Shown: positions 28,429-37,178 of the stretch, piece after piece
How positions within the stretch are numbered: the first letter of the stretch is position 1
Layout: every line of letters begins with the position of its first letter
From: Parvularcula sp. BBD 1991-13
GTDB taxonomy: Bacteria > Pseudomonadota > Alphaproteobacteria > Caulobacterales > Parvularculaceae
Assembly (NCBI GenBank): GCA_001657385.1
Contig: LYSZ01000004.1
Coordinates: forward strand, 62,001 to 126,000
Direction of reading: 5' to 3'
DNA: 64,000 nucleotides
Made by a program: the position numbers and the translations under genes
The notes under the pieces: generated by a model
The model's database searches: none
What the model was told of the DNA's origin: nothing
What the model saw: the letters and a program-made list of their open reading frames with translations, nothing else

Positions 28429-28902
28429 ATGACCGGCGGCATTCACATCGCGTCGATCGCACGTGCGGATATCGGCGAGCTGATCGGGATGATGGGCGAG
28501 CTTGCCGAGCATGAAGGCCTGCGCGGGCATCTTGGCGTTTCCCGTGAGCGGCTGGCGCAAACGGGCTGCGGCGACGATCCGCAATGGGCCGGACTGATCG
28601 CCCGCGCTGACGGCGCGGCGGCCGGCTACGCCACCTTCGCGACGCGTTTCCATATCTGGAGCGGCGCGATCCGCATCGCGCTCGACGACGTCTATGTGCG
28701 CCCGGCCTTTCGCGGCCGCGGCGTCGGCGAAAGCCTGATGCGGCGCGTCTTTCGCCTGGCGCGGGAAGGCGGCATGGCCGTGACCTGGGCGGTCCGGCCG
28801 GAGAACAAGGCCGCAATTGCGTTTTACGAACGTCTCGGCGCCCGCTATGATGTCGTCGGAACATGTATATGGCGTGCCGGCGCCTTGAGCGATGTCAATT
28901 GA
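28429..28902 (+). CDS. GNAT acetyltransferase, diamine acetyltransferase-like
   Basis: A 157-residue single GNAT domain. The acetyl-CoA loop is VYVRPAFRGRGVGESLMRRV and the C-terminal motif is RPENKAAIAFYERLGA, both close to the spermidine/spermine and diamine acetyltransferase pattern (including the LDDVYV lead-in). The substrate is unproven. GAGG is eight bases before the ATG. It starts 17 bases after lpdA, and its 3' end overlaps the ExoD-family gene by 11 bases, so it is read through from the TCA operon. Confidence 0.85.
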   Translation: MTGGIHIASIARADIGELIGMMGELAEHEGLRGHLGVSRERLAQTGCGDDPQWAGLIARADGAAAGYATFATRFHIWSGAIRIALDDVYVRPAFRGRGVGESLMRRVFRLAREGGMAVTWAVRPENKAAIAFYERLGARYDVVGTCIWRAGALSDVN

Positions 28903-29527
28903 GCGCGACAACAAGCCCCTCAACCCGCTGAAAGCGCTCCCGGCGGCGCCCGAGCAAGATCACCCGCTTCAGGATATTCTCGACGCCGCCATCGAGCAGG
29001 CGGAGGACGGGCGGATCACCCTCGGCGCGTTGCTCGCCGCCTGGGGCGACCGCAGTTACGGGCCGCTCTTCATTGCGCTCGGGTTCTTCGCGGGCACGCC
29101 GCTGTCCATTTTTCCGGGCATGTCGGCGATGACCGGCGTGGTGATCGCCGTCATCGCGCTGCAGATGATTTTCGGCATGGTCCATGTCTGGCTGCCGAAA
29201 GCAGTCCTGCGCCAGTCGGTCGCGCTGAAAAGCCTGGTCGAGGCGCGGGACAAGTCGCACCGCCCGCTGGAAATCATCGACACGATCATCACGAAGCGCT
29301 GGGAATGGGCGACCGGCGAGGCGATGCGCCGGGCGGCGGCGATCGTCGTTTTCATGCTGGCGCTCGTCATGATCCCGTTCGACGCCGTGCCGTTCGTCGT
29401 CGCCGCGCCGTCCTGGGGCGTGGTGCTGTTCGGGCTCGCCATCGCGGCGCGGGACGGCCTGATCATGCTGGTCGCCATGGCGGCCGCGCTGGGGATCGGC
29501 GTCTTCGCGGCGCATGTCTTCCTTTGA
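28892..29527 (+). CDS. ExoD-family exopolysaccharide biosynthesis membrane protein
   Basis: A 211-residue membrane protein of the ExoD family (PF06055), first described in Rhizobium for its effect on exopolysaccharide and nodule invasion. A polar N-terminus is followed by paired helices, with family motifs GDRSYGPLFIALGFFAGTPL and MIPFDAVPFVVAAPSWGVV; four to five helices are evident. The molecular activity of ExoD is not known. The start overlaps the preceding GNAT gene by 11 bases. Confidence 0.85.
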   Translation: MSIERDNKPLNPLKALPAAPEQDHPLQDILDAAIEQAEDGRITLGALLAAWGDRSYGPLFIALGFFAGTPLSIFPGMSAMTGVVIAVIALQMIFGMVHVWLPKAVLRQSVALKSLVEARDKSHRPLEIIDTIITKRWEWATGEAMRRAAAIVVFMLALVMIPFDAVPFVVAAPSWGVVLFGLAIAARDGLIMLVAMAAALGIGVFAAHVFL

Positions 29528-29538
29528 CCGCCGGCGCC

Positions 29539-29597
29539 GATCGCGGGCGAGCCTGATCGCGCGGCTCTTATCACGCGGCCATTACCGCGCAGCCTCG
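29539..29597. repeat. 14-16-bp tandem repeat, about four degenerate copies
   Basis: Successive units 29539-29554, 29555-29569, 29570-29583 and 29584-29597 share a GATCGCGCGGC-like core with length drift between 14 and 16 bases. They occupy the 115-base spacer between the ExoD-family gene and the small membrane protein gene. Confidence 0.4.
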
Positions 29598-29642
29598 GGC
29601 GCGCGCCTTCGCAAGCGTTGGAAAATGCCGTAAGGCTGGCGA

Positions 29643-29900
29643 ATGGATTTGGGCGGTTCTGATATTGTCGGGCTGGTCGGCGTTTCTTTCATCGTCGGCA
29701 CCTATTTCCTGTCGCAGATCGGGCGCATGGACGTGCGCCGTCCGCTCTATCCGGCGCTCAACGGATGCGGCGCGCTGCTTATTCTTTTTTCCCTGGCGTT
29801 CACGTTCAATCTCGCCTCCTTCGTGATCGAGCTGTTCTGGCTCGCGATCAGCGTCATCGGTCTGGTGCGGTCCGTGGCGGCCCGCTCCAGCATGGATTGA
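29643..29900 (+). CDS. Small membrane protein, CBU_0592-like family
   Basis: An 85-residue protein with three hydrophobic segments (VGLVGVSFIVGTYFLSQ, CGALLILFSLAFTFNLASF, ELFWLAISVIGLV). The pattern GVSFIVGTYFLSQIGRMD, then YPALNGCGALLILFSL, then FWLAISVIGL matches the small family annotated after Coxiella CBU_0592, which has no known function. AAGG precedes the ATG. Confidence 0.75.
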   Translation: MDLGGSDIVGLVGVSFIVGTYFLSQIGRMDVRRPLYPALNGCGALLILFSLAFTFNLASFVIELFWLAISVIGLVRSVAARSSMD

Positions 29901-30058
29901 GGCCGTCGGGGGCGTCCGTCTGGATTTTTGCCGCGCGGTTGGCCTAGAGTGTGCGCCAGCCACGCGCCAGCCCATAGGGCGCTGTTTCATAATGACAAAG
30001 GGCGCGCCCTTGCCCGCATGGGAGGGCGGACCGTCCCGACATGATGTGAGGAGAAGCG

Positions 30059-31912
30059 ATGAGCGACGCGGTCGGCGCGCCGGAAGGCGCGGTTGAGGGG
30101 CGCGAGCCCGCAGGGGAGAAAACGATCTTCGGCCATCCGCGCGGTCTGGTGATCCTTTTTCTGACCGAGATGTGGGAGCGCTTTTCCTATTACGGCATGC
30201 GCGGACTGCTGGTCATTTACCTGACGCAGCATTTTCTGTTCTCCGACGAGCGCTCGTCGGTAATCTACGGCGCCTATACGGCGCTTGTTTTCATCATGAC
30301 GATCATCGGCGGCACGCTTGCGGACCGGTATCTCGGCCAGCGCAAGGCGGTCGCCTACGGCGCGCTGCTGCTGGTGCTGGGCCATGGCATGATGGCGTTC
30401 GAAGGCTCGGGATCGCGGGAGATCCTCACCTATCAGGGGCAGGATTATGAAATCGCCCTGGACGGCCGGGGCGGCGATGCGAGGCAACTGATCGTTTCCG
30501 ACGCCGGACAGTCCGTCATCGGCTTCAGCAATGGCGGTGCGATGATGGAAATCGCCGACCCGCAGGCCGTCGGCCTGCCCGCGTCCATTCCGGCGGACGC
30601 GTATGCGACGCGGATCGAGCAGGAGGCGCTGTACGTCAATATCCTCTATCTGGCGCTTGCGCTGATCATCGCCGGGGTGGGGTTTCTGAAGGCGAACATC
30701 TCCACCATCGTCGGCGCGCTTTACGGGTATGAAGACCTGCGCCGCGATTCCGGCTTCACGATTTTCTACATGGGCATCAATCTCGGCTCCTTCCTGTCGT
30801 CGGTGACGGTCGGGGTGATCGGCATCGTCTACGGCTGGAGCTGGGGCTTCGGTCTCGCCGGCGTCGGCATGCTCGCCGGCCTCGTCGTGTTCCTGTGGGG
30901 CCAGCCCTGGCTGGAGGGCCGGGCCGACCCGCCCAGCCTTGAGACGCTCGGGAAAAAGGTCCTGGGACCGATCAATGTGGAGTGGGCCTGTTACCTCACC
31001 GGCGTCGGCATCGTCGCAGTGTCGATGCTGATGGTGATGAACGCGCATCTCATCCCTGAAACCTTCGTCGGCATGCTGGGCGTCGTCGTCTTCATTTTCA
31101 TGATCGGCTACGCCGTGACCAAACTGCACGGGGACGAGCGCGCGCGCATGTTCGCGGCGATGTATTTCATCCTGGCGCAGATTCCGTTCTGGGCGCTGTT
31201 CGAGCAGGCGGGCTCGTCCCTCAACCTGTTCACCGCGCGGCTGGTGGACAAGACCATGTTCGGCGTGACCGTGCCCGCGCCGGTGTTCCAGGGGCTCAAC
31301 GCCGGGTACATCGTCATCTTCGCGCCGATCCTGGCGTGGTTGTGGGTCGCCCTCGCCAAGCGCAGGCTGGAGCCGTCGACGCCGGTGAAATTCGCCGTCG
31401 GCGTTTTTCTCGCCGGCGCCGGCTTCCTGGCGCTGGTCGGCGGCATCAACGCCTCGGGATCGGGCGCGGCCCTGACGGCGGTCTATTTCATCTTCCTCAT
31501 CTACTGGCTGCACACCATGGGCGAGCTGATGCTGTCGCCCGTCGGGCTGTCGGCGGTGACGAGGCTCGCGCCCGCCCGGATCGTGGGCATGACCATGGGC
31601 GCGTGGTTTTTGTATTCCGGCCTGTCGAATTACCTCGCCGGCCTGATCGCGCGCGCCACCGGGGCGCAAACCATCGGCGGTCAGCTTACGGATATTGCGG
31701 CCGCCAAGGCGACCTATGTATCGGTGTACTCCCAGGTCGGCTATATCGCCATGGGCATCGGCTTCGCCATGTTGCTCGTCGCGCCGTTCATCAAGCGCCT
31801 GATGCGGCTTGATACGTTGACGGACGATCACGCCCACGCGCTTGCGGGCGAGGCCGAGCTCGCCGAGCCGCTGGCCCCCGGAACGCATCCGCCGCAAAAA
31901 GCCGGCGCGTAA
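30059..31912 (+). CDS. Proton-dependent oligopeptide transporter (POT/PTR family) with a long loop
   Basis: A 617-residue MFS-type proton:peptide symporter. The POT signature EMWERFSYYGMRGLL (residues 37-51) and LADRYLGQRKAV are present, as is FLKANISTIVGALY. It takes up di- and tripeptides through the inner membrane. Between the third and fourth helices (about residues 115-192) lies an extra hydrophilic stretch of nearly 80 residues that compact POT proteins lack; by topology it would face the periplasm. GGAG precedes the ATG. A 158-base spacer separates it from the previous gene. Confidence 0.92.
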   Translation: MSDAVGAPEGAVEGREPAGEKTIFGHPRGLVILFLTEMWERFSYYGMRGLLVIYLTQHFLFSDERSSVIYGAYTALVFIMTIIGGTLADRYLGQRKAVAYGALLLVLGHGMMAFEGSGSREILTYQGQDYEIALDGRGGDARQLIVSDAGQSVIGFSNGGAMMEIADPQAVGLPASIPADAYATRIEQEALYVNILYLALALIIAGVGFLKANISTIVGALYGYEDLRRDSGFTIFYMGINLGSFLSSVTVGVIGIVYGWSWGFGLAGVGMLAGLVVFLWGQPWLEGRADPPSLETLGKKVLGPINVEWACYLTGVGIVAVSMLMVMNAHLIPETFVGMLGVVVFIFMIGYAVTKLHGDERARMFAAMYFILAQIPFWALFEQAGSSLNLFTARLVDKTMFGVTVPAPVFQGLNAGYIVIFAPILAWLWVALAKRRLEPSTPVKFAVGVFLAGAGFLALVGGINASGSGAALTAVYFIFLIYWLHTMGELMLSPVGLSAVTRLAPARIVGMTMGAWFLYSGLSNYLAGLIARATGAQTIGGQLTDIAAAKATYVSVYSQVGYIAMGIGFAMLLVAPFIKRLMRLDTLTDDHAHALAGEAELAEPLAPGTHPPQKAGA

Positions 31913-31944
31913 CGCGCTCGGCGTCATCGACAGGAGGTCTTTTC

Positions 31945-32508
31945 ATGTCTGACCGGTTGACCAAAATCGTCACGCGAGGCGGCGACAAGGGCGAGACGTC
32001 GCTCGGCGACGGGACGCGCACGCCCAAGGACGACCCGCGCATCGCCCTTCTCGGCGACGTGGACGAACTCAACAGCTGGATCGGGATGATCCTTTCCCAC
32101 GATCCGGGCGAGACGGTGCGCGACGTGCTCGCGGGCGTGCAGCATGATCTGTTCGACCTCGGCGGCGCGCTTTGTTTTCCGGGCGCGCCGTTGCTTTCCG
32201 AGCGGCATGTGGCGCGTCTCGACGACGCTTCGGCGGCGCTGAACGCGGACCTGCCGCCGCTGAAGGAATTTATCCTGCCGGGCGGCGCGCCGCTGATCGC
32301 CTCTTTGCATGTGGGGCGGACGGTGTGCCGGCGCGTCGAACGGGCGGCGGCGGCGTTTCTGCGCGCCGATGCGCAAGCGGAACGGGCCCTGCAATATCTC
32401 AATCGACTGTCGGATTATCTGTTCATCGCCGCGCGGTTCGAGGCGCGCCGCATGAACGTTCGGGAAGTGCTCTGGCGCAAGGAGGCAAGCCTGTCTTCCG
32501 GCGACTAG
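31945..32508 (+). CDS. Cob(I)yrinic acid a,c-diamide adenosyltransferase, PduO type
   Basis: A 187-residue PduO-type ATP:cob(I)alamin adenosyltransferase, which attaches the 5'-deoxyadenosyl group to make coenzyme B12. Motifs are IVTRGGDKGETSLGDGTR at the N-terminus (ATP binding), GDVDELNSWIGM, FILPGGAPLIASLHVGRTVCRRVER and LNRLSDYLFIAARFEA. Length is normal. A strong AGGAGG ribosome site lies before the ATG, 33 bases after the peptide transporter gene. Confidence 0.95.
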   Translation: MSDRLTKIVTRGGDKGETSLGDGTRTPKDDPRIALLGDVDELNSWIGMILSHDPGETVRDVLAGVQHDLFDLGGALCFPGAPLLSERHVARLDDASAALNADLPPLKEFILPGGAPLIASLHVGRTVCRRVERAAAAFLRADAQAERALQYLNRLSDYLFIAARFEARRMNVREVLWRKEASLSSGD

Positions 32509-32617
32509 ATGCTGGGGGCGATCCTTCCCTTGCAGATTAATCCGTCGGGAATGTCGGTTCGCCGGGGGAAATTCAGCCGCGCCAGAAAATCCGTCCAAGA
32601 AAAAAATCCGCCCAACG

Positions 32618-32655
32618 AAAAAAGCGCGCTCCGGCCCTGGTCCGGAACGCGCTTT
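32618..32655 (-). terminator. Rho-independent terminator for the 42-residue protein gene (minus strand)
   Basis: An imperfect 14-bp stem (32621-32634 with 32642-32655, one mismatch) with a seven-base loop is flanked on its left by a run of A (32618-32623), which is a U-tract for minus-strand transcription. It lies 26 bases past the stop of the small minus-strand gene and may also end the plus-strand transcript of the adenosyltransferase. Confidence 0.75.
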
Positions 32656-32680
32656 GTTACGCAATGTTTCAGGAACAAGG

Positions 32681-32809
32681 TTACTCGGTGATTTCGGCCT
32701 GTTTGGAGACGTCCACCATCGGAACGTCGTAGACTTTCGTGTAATCGACGATGGCCGCGACGCCCGCCGCAGCAAGAACAAGCAAAATCAACCAGATAAT
32801 GGCTTTCAT
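32681..32809 (-). CDS. 42-residue single-span membrane peptide
   Basis: A very short gene: ATG at 32809, TAA at 32681. The product has a hydrophobic segment at residues 3-20 (AIIWLILLVLAAAGVAAI) followed by a 22-residue polar tail (VDYTKVYDVP and onward). GGGG about eight bases upstream and a strong terminator after the stop support a real transcription unit. No family is recognised; it could be a small inner-membrane protein or a signal-anchored periplasmic peptide. Confidence 0.6.
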   Translation of the reverse strand: MKAIIWLILLVLAAAGVAAIVDYTKVYDVPMVDVSKQAEITE

Positions 32810-33007
32810 AGTGACACCCCACGTTTGTTGCCCGAAGGGATGCTAAACGACGGATCGCTGATAGGCCATAGAAAATACGCGTTTAAATCGGAGGCCGTCG
32901 CAGGTTCGCTTAACAGGCGCGTCCGGCGCCGGAAGGAGGCGGCGCGGTTGTGTTGCCTTCCTGCAACCCCCGCCCCGATTTTTATCAAAGAATGGCCGCC
33001 AAACGTG

Positions 33008-33036
33008 TTGATGCCATAATCCTAACGCGATATTCA
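33008..33036 (+). promoter_or_regulatory. Possible sigma70-type promoter for the OmpA-like gene
   Basis: TTGATG (33008-33013), a 17-base spacer and TATTCA (33031-33036) lie in an AT-rich patch about 120 bases before the OmpA-like start. The 349-base spacer 32810-33158 shows no gene. The promoter call rests on hexamer similarity and spacing only. Confidence 0.35.
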
Positions 33037-33158
33037 CGCTATATGAAAAATTGAAGCCATTCGGCTGCTTTTTGAACGAAGTCAGGAATACGAGCTGCGT
33101 GATTATTCGGCCGCGCCATTGCGGTCGTCCGCTTTGATCCACCTTAAGGAGGGGAACC

Positions 33159-34316
33159 ATGAAGTTGAAGTACAGTCTGCTTGCGGCCGCAGCGACGGTG
33201 GCCTTCGCGCCGGCGGCGCACGCGTATAAAGGTCTTTACGGCTCGATCGGCGCCGGCCTTTCCTATATGGTCGAAGAGCGCGACGTCAGCAATGACGGCA
33301 CCGGCGTCGGCCCGTTCCTGTTCGACAGCAGCGCCGATTACGACAAGGGCATCGGCATCTACACGGCGCTGGGCTATGCCTGGGGCAACAACTGGCGCAC
33401 CGAGCTAGAGTTCTCCTATCGCGTCAACGACATCGACCAGATCGATCCGAGCGACGCATTCTCGGGCATCCCGGCCGGTTCGATCAGCGGCGACACCCAA
33501 TCCTACGCCGTACTGGTGAACGCGCTCTACGACATCGACCTCGGTTCCGTATTCACGCCCTATATCGGCGGCGGCTTCGGCATCGCCAGCGTCGATCACA
33601 ACATCAACGGCTCCGCCATCAACGCCGCGCCGACGCCGACTCTTGCGATCGCCTATAACGACAGCGACACCACCATCGCTTATCAGGGCATCGCGGGCGT
33701 CGCGGTCGCGCTGGCCGAGAACCTCGCCCTCGACCTGTCCTACCGCTATTTCGGCACCGCCAAGGGCAAAATCGACGGCGCCCTGAACGGTTCGCCGGCG
33801 CTTTACGACGTCGCTTATTCGACTCACAACCTCTTCGCCGGCCTGCGCTGGAACTTCGGCGCCGCCCCGGCGGCCGCGCCGGCGGTTCAGTACAAGGACT
33901 GCTGGGACGGCTCCAGCGTGCCGGTCAGCGCCGAGTGCCCGCCGCAACTGATCGAGGAAGTGGCTGCGGTCGATCTCGATCCGGTCAACTTCACGGTCTA
34001 TTTCGACTACGACAAGTCGAACCTGACCGACCAGGCCCTGACCCTGATTCAGGAAGCCGCGGCGCGCGCGCTTGAAAACGACATCGACACGGTGGTCGTC
34101 CAGGGCAACACCGACACGTCCGGTTCGTCCGCGTACAACCAGGCTCTGTCCGAACGCCGCGGCCGCGTCGTGCGCGACGCGCTTGTCGCCAACGGCGTTG
34201 CGGCGGACCGCATCCGCGTGGATGCTTTCGGCGAAACGAACCCGGCCAAGCCGACTGCCGACGGCGTGCGCGAGCCGCTCAACCGTCGTTCGGACGTGAC
34301 CATCTCCTTCGAATAA
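33159..34316 (+). CDS. OmpA-family outer membrane protein
   Basis: A 385-residue outer membrane protein. A signal peptide ends near AHA (residue 22); an eight-stranded-barrel-like domain follows to about residue 225 (GLYGSIGAGLSYM, YIGGGFGIASVDHN, LFAGLRWNFG). A short Cys-containing linker leads to a C-terminal OmpA peptidoglycan-binding domain with FTVYFDYDKSNLT and GNTDTSGSSAYNQALSERR, which hold the Asp and Arg that contact diaminopimelate. It ties the outer membrane to murein. TAAGGAGGGG gives a very strong ribosome site, and a strong terminator follows, as expected for an abundant protein. Confidence 0.93.
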   Translation: MKLKYSLLAAAATVAFAPAAHAYKGLYGSIGAGLSYMVEERDVSNDGTGVGPFLFDSSADYDKGIGIYTALGYAWGNNWRTELEFSYRVNDIDQIDPSDAFSGIPAGSISGDTQSYAVLVNALYDIDLGSVFTPYIGGGFGIASVDHNINGSAINAAPTPTLAIAYNDSDTTIAYQGIAGVAVALAENLALDLSYRYFGTAKGKIDGALNGSPALYDVAYSTHNLFAGLRWNFGAAPAAAPAVQYKDCWDGSSVPVSAECPPQLIEEVAAVDLDPVNFTVYFDYDKSNLTDQALTLIQEAAARALENDIDTVVVQGNTDTSGSSAYNQALSERRGRVVRDALVANGVAADRIRVDAFGETNPAKPTADGVREPLNRRSDVTISFE

Positions 34317-34360
34317 GGCGCGGGGCCTCGCCGGCAGGCGATCGCCTTCAGCACAGTTGA

Positions 34361-34389
34361 AACCGGCGCGCCCATGGCGCGCCGGTTTT
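34361..34389 (+). terminator. Rho-independent terminator after the OmpA-like gene
   Basis: A perfect 12-bp stem (34361-34372 with 34376-34387) with a three-base loop, the right arm running into four T residues (34386-34389). It lies 44 bases after the stop of the OmpA-like gene. Confidence 0.9.
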
Positions 34390-34494
34390 CTTATGGGCGG
34401 CGCCTCGACAAGAACCGCCGACGTCCCGCGGCGCGGCCCGCCCTAAACGGGCGGCCTGAAACCGTCCGGACGAGCCATGCGGCTGCGAACGGCT

Positions 34495-35118
34495 CTAGGC
34501 TTTGTAGATTTTCATGAAGGCGTCGACGCCGCGCGCGGCCTGTTCATCGATGGCGGCGTCAAGGTCCTCCGGCTCGTCGCCCATGAGAACGCGGGTATAG
34601 AGCGGTTCGGTGATCAGCGCGCCCAGTTGCCAGATCGCCTGGTGAACGTCGTCGATCCGGAAAACGCCTTTCCGCGCCAGCCGCGCCATGATCGGCGCGG
34701 CCTGATCGACCATGCATTTCGGCCCGTTTTCCATATACGCCTTGCCGATCGACGGCGTGCGCTCCGCTTCGAAGGCGGCGATGCGTTTCAGCGACAGGGC
34801 TTCCGGCGAGAGAATGCCGCGCAGGACCTCCCGCGCCAGGGCGAGAATGAACTCGGCGGGCGGCAGGCTCGCCTCGATCTCGGTAATGTCGAGGGGCAGA
34901 AGGTTGGCGCATGATTCCGTGATCGCAGCGCCGAACAGCTCTTCCTTGGAGCGGAAGCGGTTATAGACCGTGCGCTTGGAGACGCCTGCGGCGAGAGCGA
35001 TCTGGTCCATGCTGGCGGCGTCGAAGCCGCGGGCGAGAAACGCTTCCCGCGCGGCGTCGACGATGGCGGCCGTCTTCTTGTCCGCTGTCGCGCTGGGCCC
35101 GATGGCTGACGCCGACAT
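34495..35118 (-). CDS. TetR-family transcriptional regulator
   Basis: A 207-residue TetR-type repressor. The N-terminal HTH is visible as IVDAAREAFLARGFDAASMD, then IALAAGVSKRTVYNRFRSKEE (residues 18-60). The C-terminal ligand domain resembles the AefR-like group. AAAGG seven bases before the ATG at 35118 supports the start. It is divergent from the PBP gene (155-base spacer) and convergent with the OmpA-like gene. The target is unknown; self-regulation or control of a distant efflux system is the usual case. Confidence 0.88.
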   Translation of the reverse strand: MSASAIGPSATADKKTAAIVDAAREAFLARGFDAASMDQIALAAGVSKRTVYNRFRSKEELFGAAITESCANLLPLDITEIEASLPPAEFILALAREVLRGILSPEALSLKRIAAFEAERTPSIGKAYMENGPKCMVDQAAPIMARLARKGVFRIDDVHQAIWQLGALITEPLYTRVLMGDEPEDLDAAIDEQAARGVDAFMKIYKA

Positions 35119-35273
35119 GAGATCGCCTTTCCCTCTCTTCTCAACGGAAAACGTCCGCTTTTATGGCGCATTTTTTTCGTCAAAGGAATAAACATCTGCG
35201 GCCAGAGGGCTGAAACGGCGTGCGCTTCGGGTTTGTTTACGATCCGTTAACCATCCGCTTCAAAGCATGGGCC

Positions 35274-37163
35274 ATGGTGAAACGGCGCGTTTACAGGAGA
35301 AAACCCCGGCGGCGGCCCCGCAAGCGGCCGCATGGGCGCGCGCGCGCCGGCGTCTATGCCCGGCTGATCGGGGATATCGGCGTTTTCTGCATGATGACGC
35401 TGATCGGCCTGGCGGCGCTGTTCGCCTATTTTGCGCGCGATCTTCCCGATCCGGCGTCCTTGTGGAGCCGCTCCGGCGCGCCCAAGGTCACATTGCTCGC
35501 CGCCGACGGCTCGCCCATTCCCATACACGGCGCCGTCGCCGGGGCCCCGGTGCGGCTCGCCGATCTGCCGTCCCACGTACCGGGCGCAATTCTCGCCGTG
35601 GAGGACCGCAACTTCTATCACCATGCGGGCGTCAATCCGGTTTCGATTGTGCGTGCGCTGATTGTCAATCTGCGCGAGGGCGGCGTGCGTCAGGGCGGCT
35701 CGACGATCACCCAGCAACTGGCGAAAAACGTCTTTCTCAGCCCGGATCAGACGATGAGGCGCAAGGTGCAGGAGGCGTTGCTGGCCTTCTGGCTGGAGTG
35801 GAAGTTCACCAAGGACGAGATTCTCACGCTTTATCTGAACCGCGTCTATTTCGGCGCCGGCGCGTATGGCGTCGACGCGGCGAGCTACCGGTATTTCGCC
35901 AAGCCGGCGCGGCGGCTTTCCGTCGGCGAGGCGGCGGTGCTGGCGGGGCTTTTGAAGGCGCCGTCCCGCTACGCCCCGACGGCGAACCCGGACCATGCGG
36001 GCCGGCGCGGGCGGCTTGTCATCGACCAGATGCGCGCGGGCGGTTTTCTCACGCCGGATGAAGCGGCGGCGGCCATCGCCGCGCCGATCACGCTCGCCGC
36101 CTCGCGGTTTTCCACCGCGCCCTACTTTGTCGATTACGCTCTCGCCGAGGCGCGCGCCCTGAGCGGCGCCCTGGATGCGGATCTCATTGTACGGACGACC
36201 TTCGATCCCCGGTTGCAGCGGGCGGCCGAACGCGGTCTCGCCGCCGGTCTGGCGGGAGAGGCCGGCGCGCCGGACGCGGCCGAGGCGGCGGTCGTGATCA
36301 TGGACGGCGAGGGATCGGTCCGCGCCCTGATCGGCGGGCGCGATTACCGCAAGAGCCAGTTCAATCGCGCGGTGCAGGCGCGCCGGCAGCCCGGCTCCGC
36401 CTTCAAGCCGGTGGTGTATCTGGCTGCGCTGGAGGCGGGCGCGAGCCCGGAAACCGTCGTCGAGGACGCGCCGGTGACGATCGGAACGTGGTCGCCCGGC
36501 AATTACAAGGGCAAGTATTACGGCGCCGTCACCCTGCGCGAGGCGATGGCGCGCTCGCTCAACAGCGCGGCGGTGCGCACCCAGGAATATGCCGGCCGCG
36601 CCAGGGTGCGGCGCATGGCGAAGGATCTCGGCTGGCCGGGGCGGCTCACCCACGGGCCGTCGCTGGCGCTGGGCGTGGACGCGGTCTCGCCGCTGCAACT
36701 GGCGGGCGTTTACGCGCCGTTCGCCAATGGCGGCCTGCGGATCGAGCCGCATGTGATCACCCGCATCGAAACGAGCGACGGCGACCTGGTGTATCGCCGG
36801 CCCGGCTCGGTTCTCGGCCAGGCGGCGAGCACGCAGACCATCGCCGCCCTCAACGACATGTTGCGCGCCGTCGTCGTCTGGGGCAGCGGCCGCGCCGCGG
36901 CGACGCCGGGCTACGCGGCGGCGGGCAAGACCGGCACGACGCAGAACAGCCGCGACGCCTGGTTCGCGGGCCACGCGGCGGGGCTGGTCGGCGTCGTCTG
37001 GATCGGGCGGGACGACAATGCGCCGATGCCGGGCGTCACCGGCGGGCGGGCGCCGGCGCGCGTATGGAGCGAGATGATGCGCCGCGCCCTGCCGCTTCAT
37101 GCGCCGCCGCCCGAAGACGGGGCGGCCGATCCGATCGCTGCCATTCTCAAGACCAGCGGATAG
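35274..37163 (+). CDS. Class A penicillin-binding protein (PBP1-like)
   Basis: A bifunctional murein synthase of 629 residues. A strongly basic cytoplasmic leader (VYRRKPRRRPRKRPHGRARA) precedes one membrane helix (VFCMMTLIGLAALFAYF). The glycosyltransferase domain has the catalytic Glu in ILAVEDRNFYHH and GGSTITQQLAKNVF. The transpeptidase domain has SxxK as SAFK in RQPGSAFKPVVYL, SxN as SLN in MARSLNSAAV, and KTG in AAGKTGTTQN. It polymerises and cross-links glycan strands in the periplasm. The ATG at 35274 is preferred; a GTG at 35220 would add 18 residues. No ODD or UB2H-type extra domain is evident. Confidence 0.93.
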   Translation: MVKRRVYRRKPRRRPRKRPHGRARAGVYARLIGDIGVFCMMTLIGLAALFAYFARDLPDPASLWSRSGAPKVTLLAADGSPIPIHGAVAGAPVRLADLPSHVPGAILAVEDRNFYHHAGVNPVSIVRALIVNLREGGVRQGGSTITQQLAKNVFLSPDQTMRRKVQEALLAFWLEWKFTKDEILTLYLNRVYFGAGAYGVDAASYRYFAKPARRLSVGEAAVLAGLLKAPSRYAPTANPDHAGRRGRLVIDQMRAGGFLTPDEAAAAIAAPITLAASRFSTAPYFVDYALAEARALSGALDADLIVRTTFDPRLQRAAERGLAAGLAGEAGAPDAAEAAVVIMDGEGSVRALIGGRDYRKSQFNRAVQARRQPGSAFKPVVYLAALEAGASPETVVEDAPVTIGTWSPGNYKGKYYGAVTLREAMARSLNSAAVRTQEYAGRARVRRMAKDLGWPGRLTHGPSLALGVDAVSPLQLAGVYAPFANGGLRIEPHVITRIETSDGDLVYRRPGSVLGQAASTQTIAALNDMLRAVVVWGSGRAAATPGYAAAGKTGTTQNSRDAWFAGHAAGLVGVVWIGRDDNAPMPGVTGGRAPARVWSEMMRRALPLHAPPPEDGAADPIAAILKTSG

Positions 37164-37178
37164 GGCGCGCTGCGCCGC

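Noticed and set aside
29987-31927. Long antisense ORF opposite the peptide transporter
   Set aside because: Arg/His/Asp-rich with no membrane or domain pattern; typical frame shadow in GC-rich DNA.
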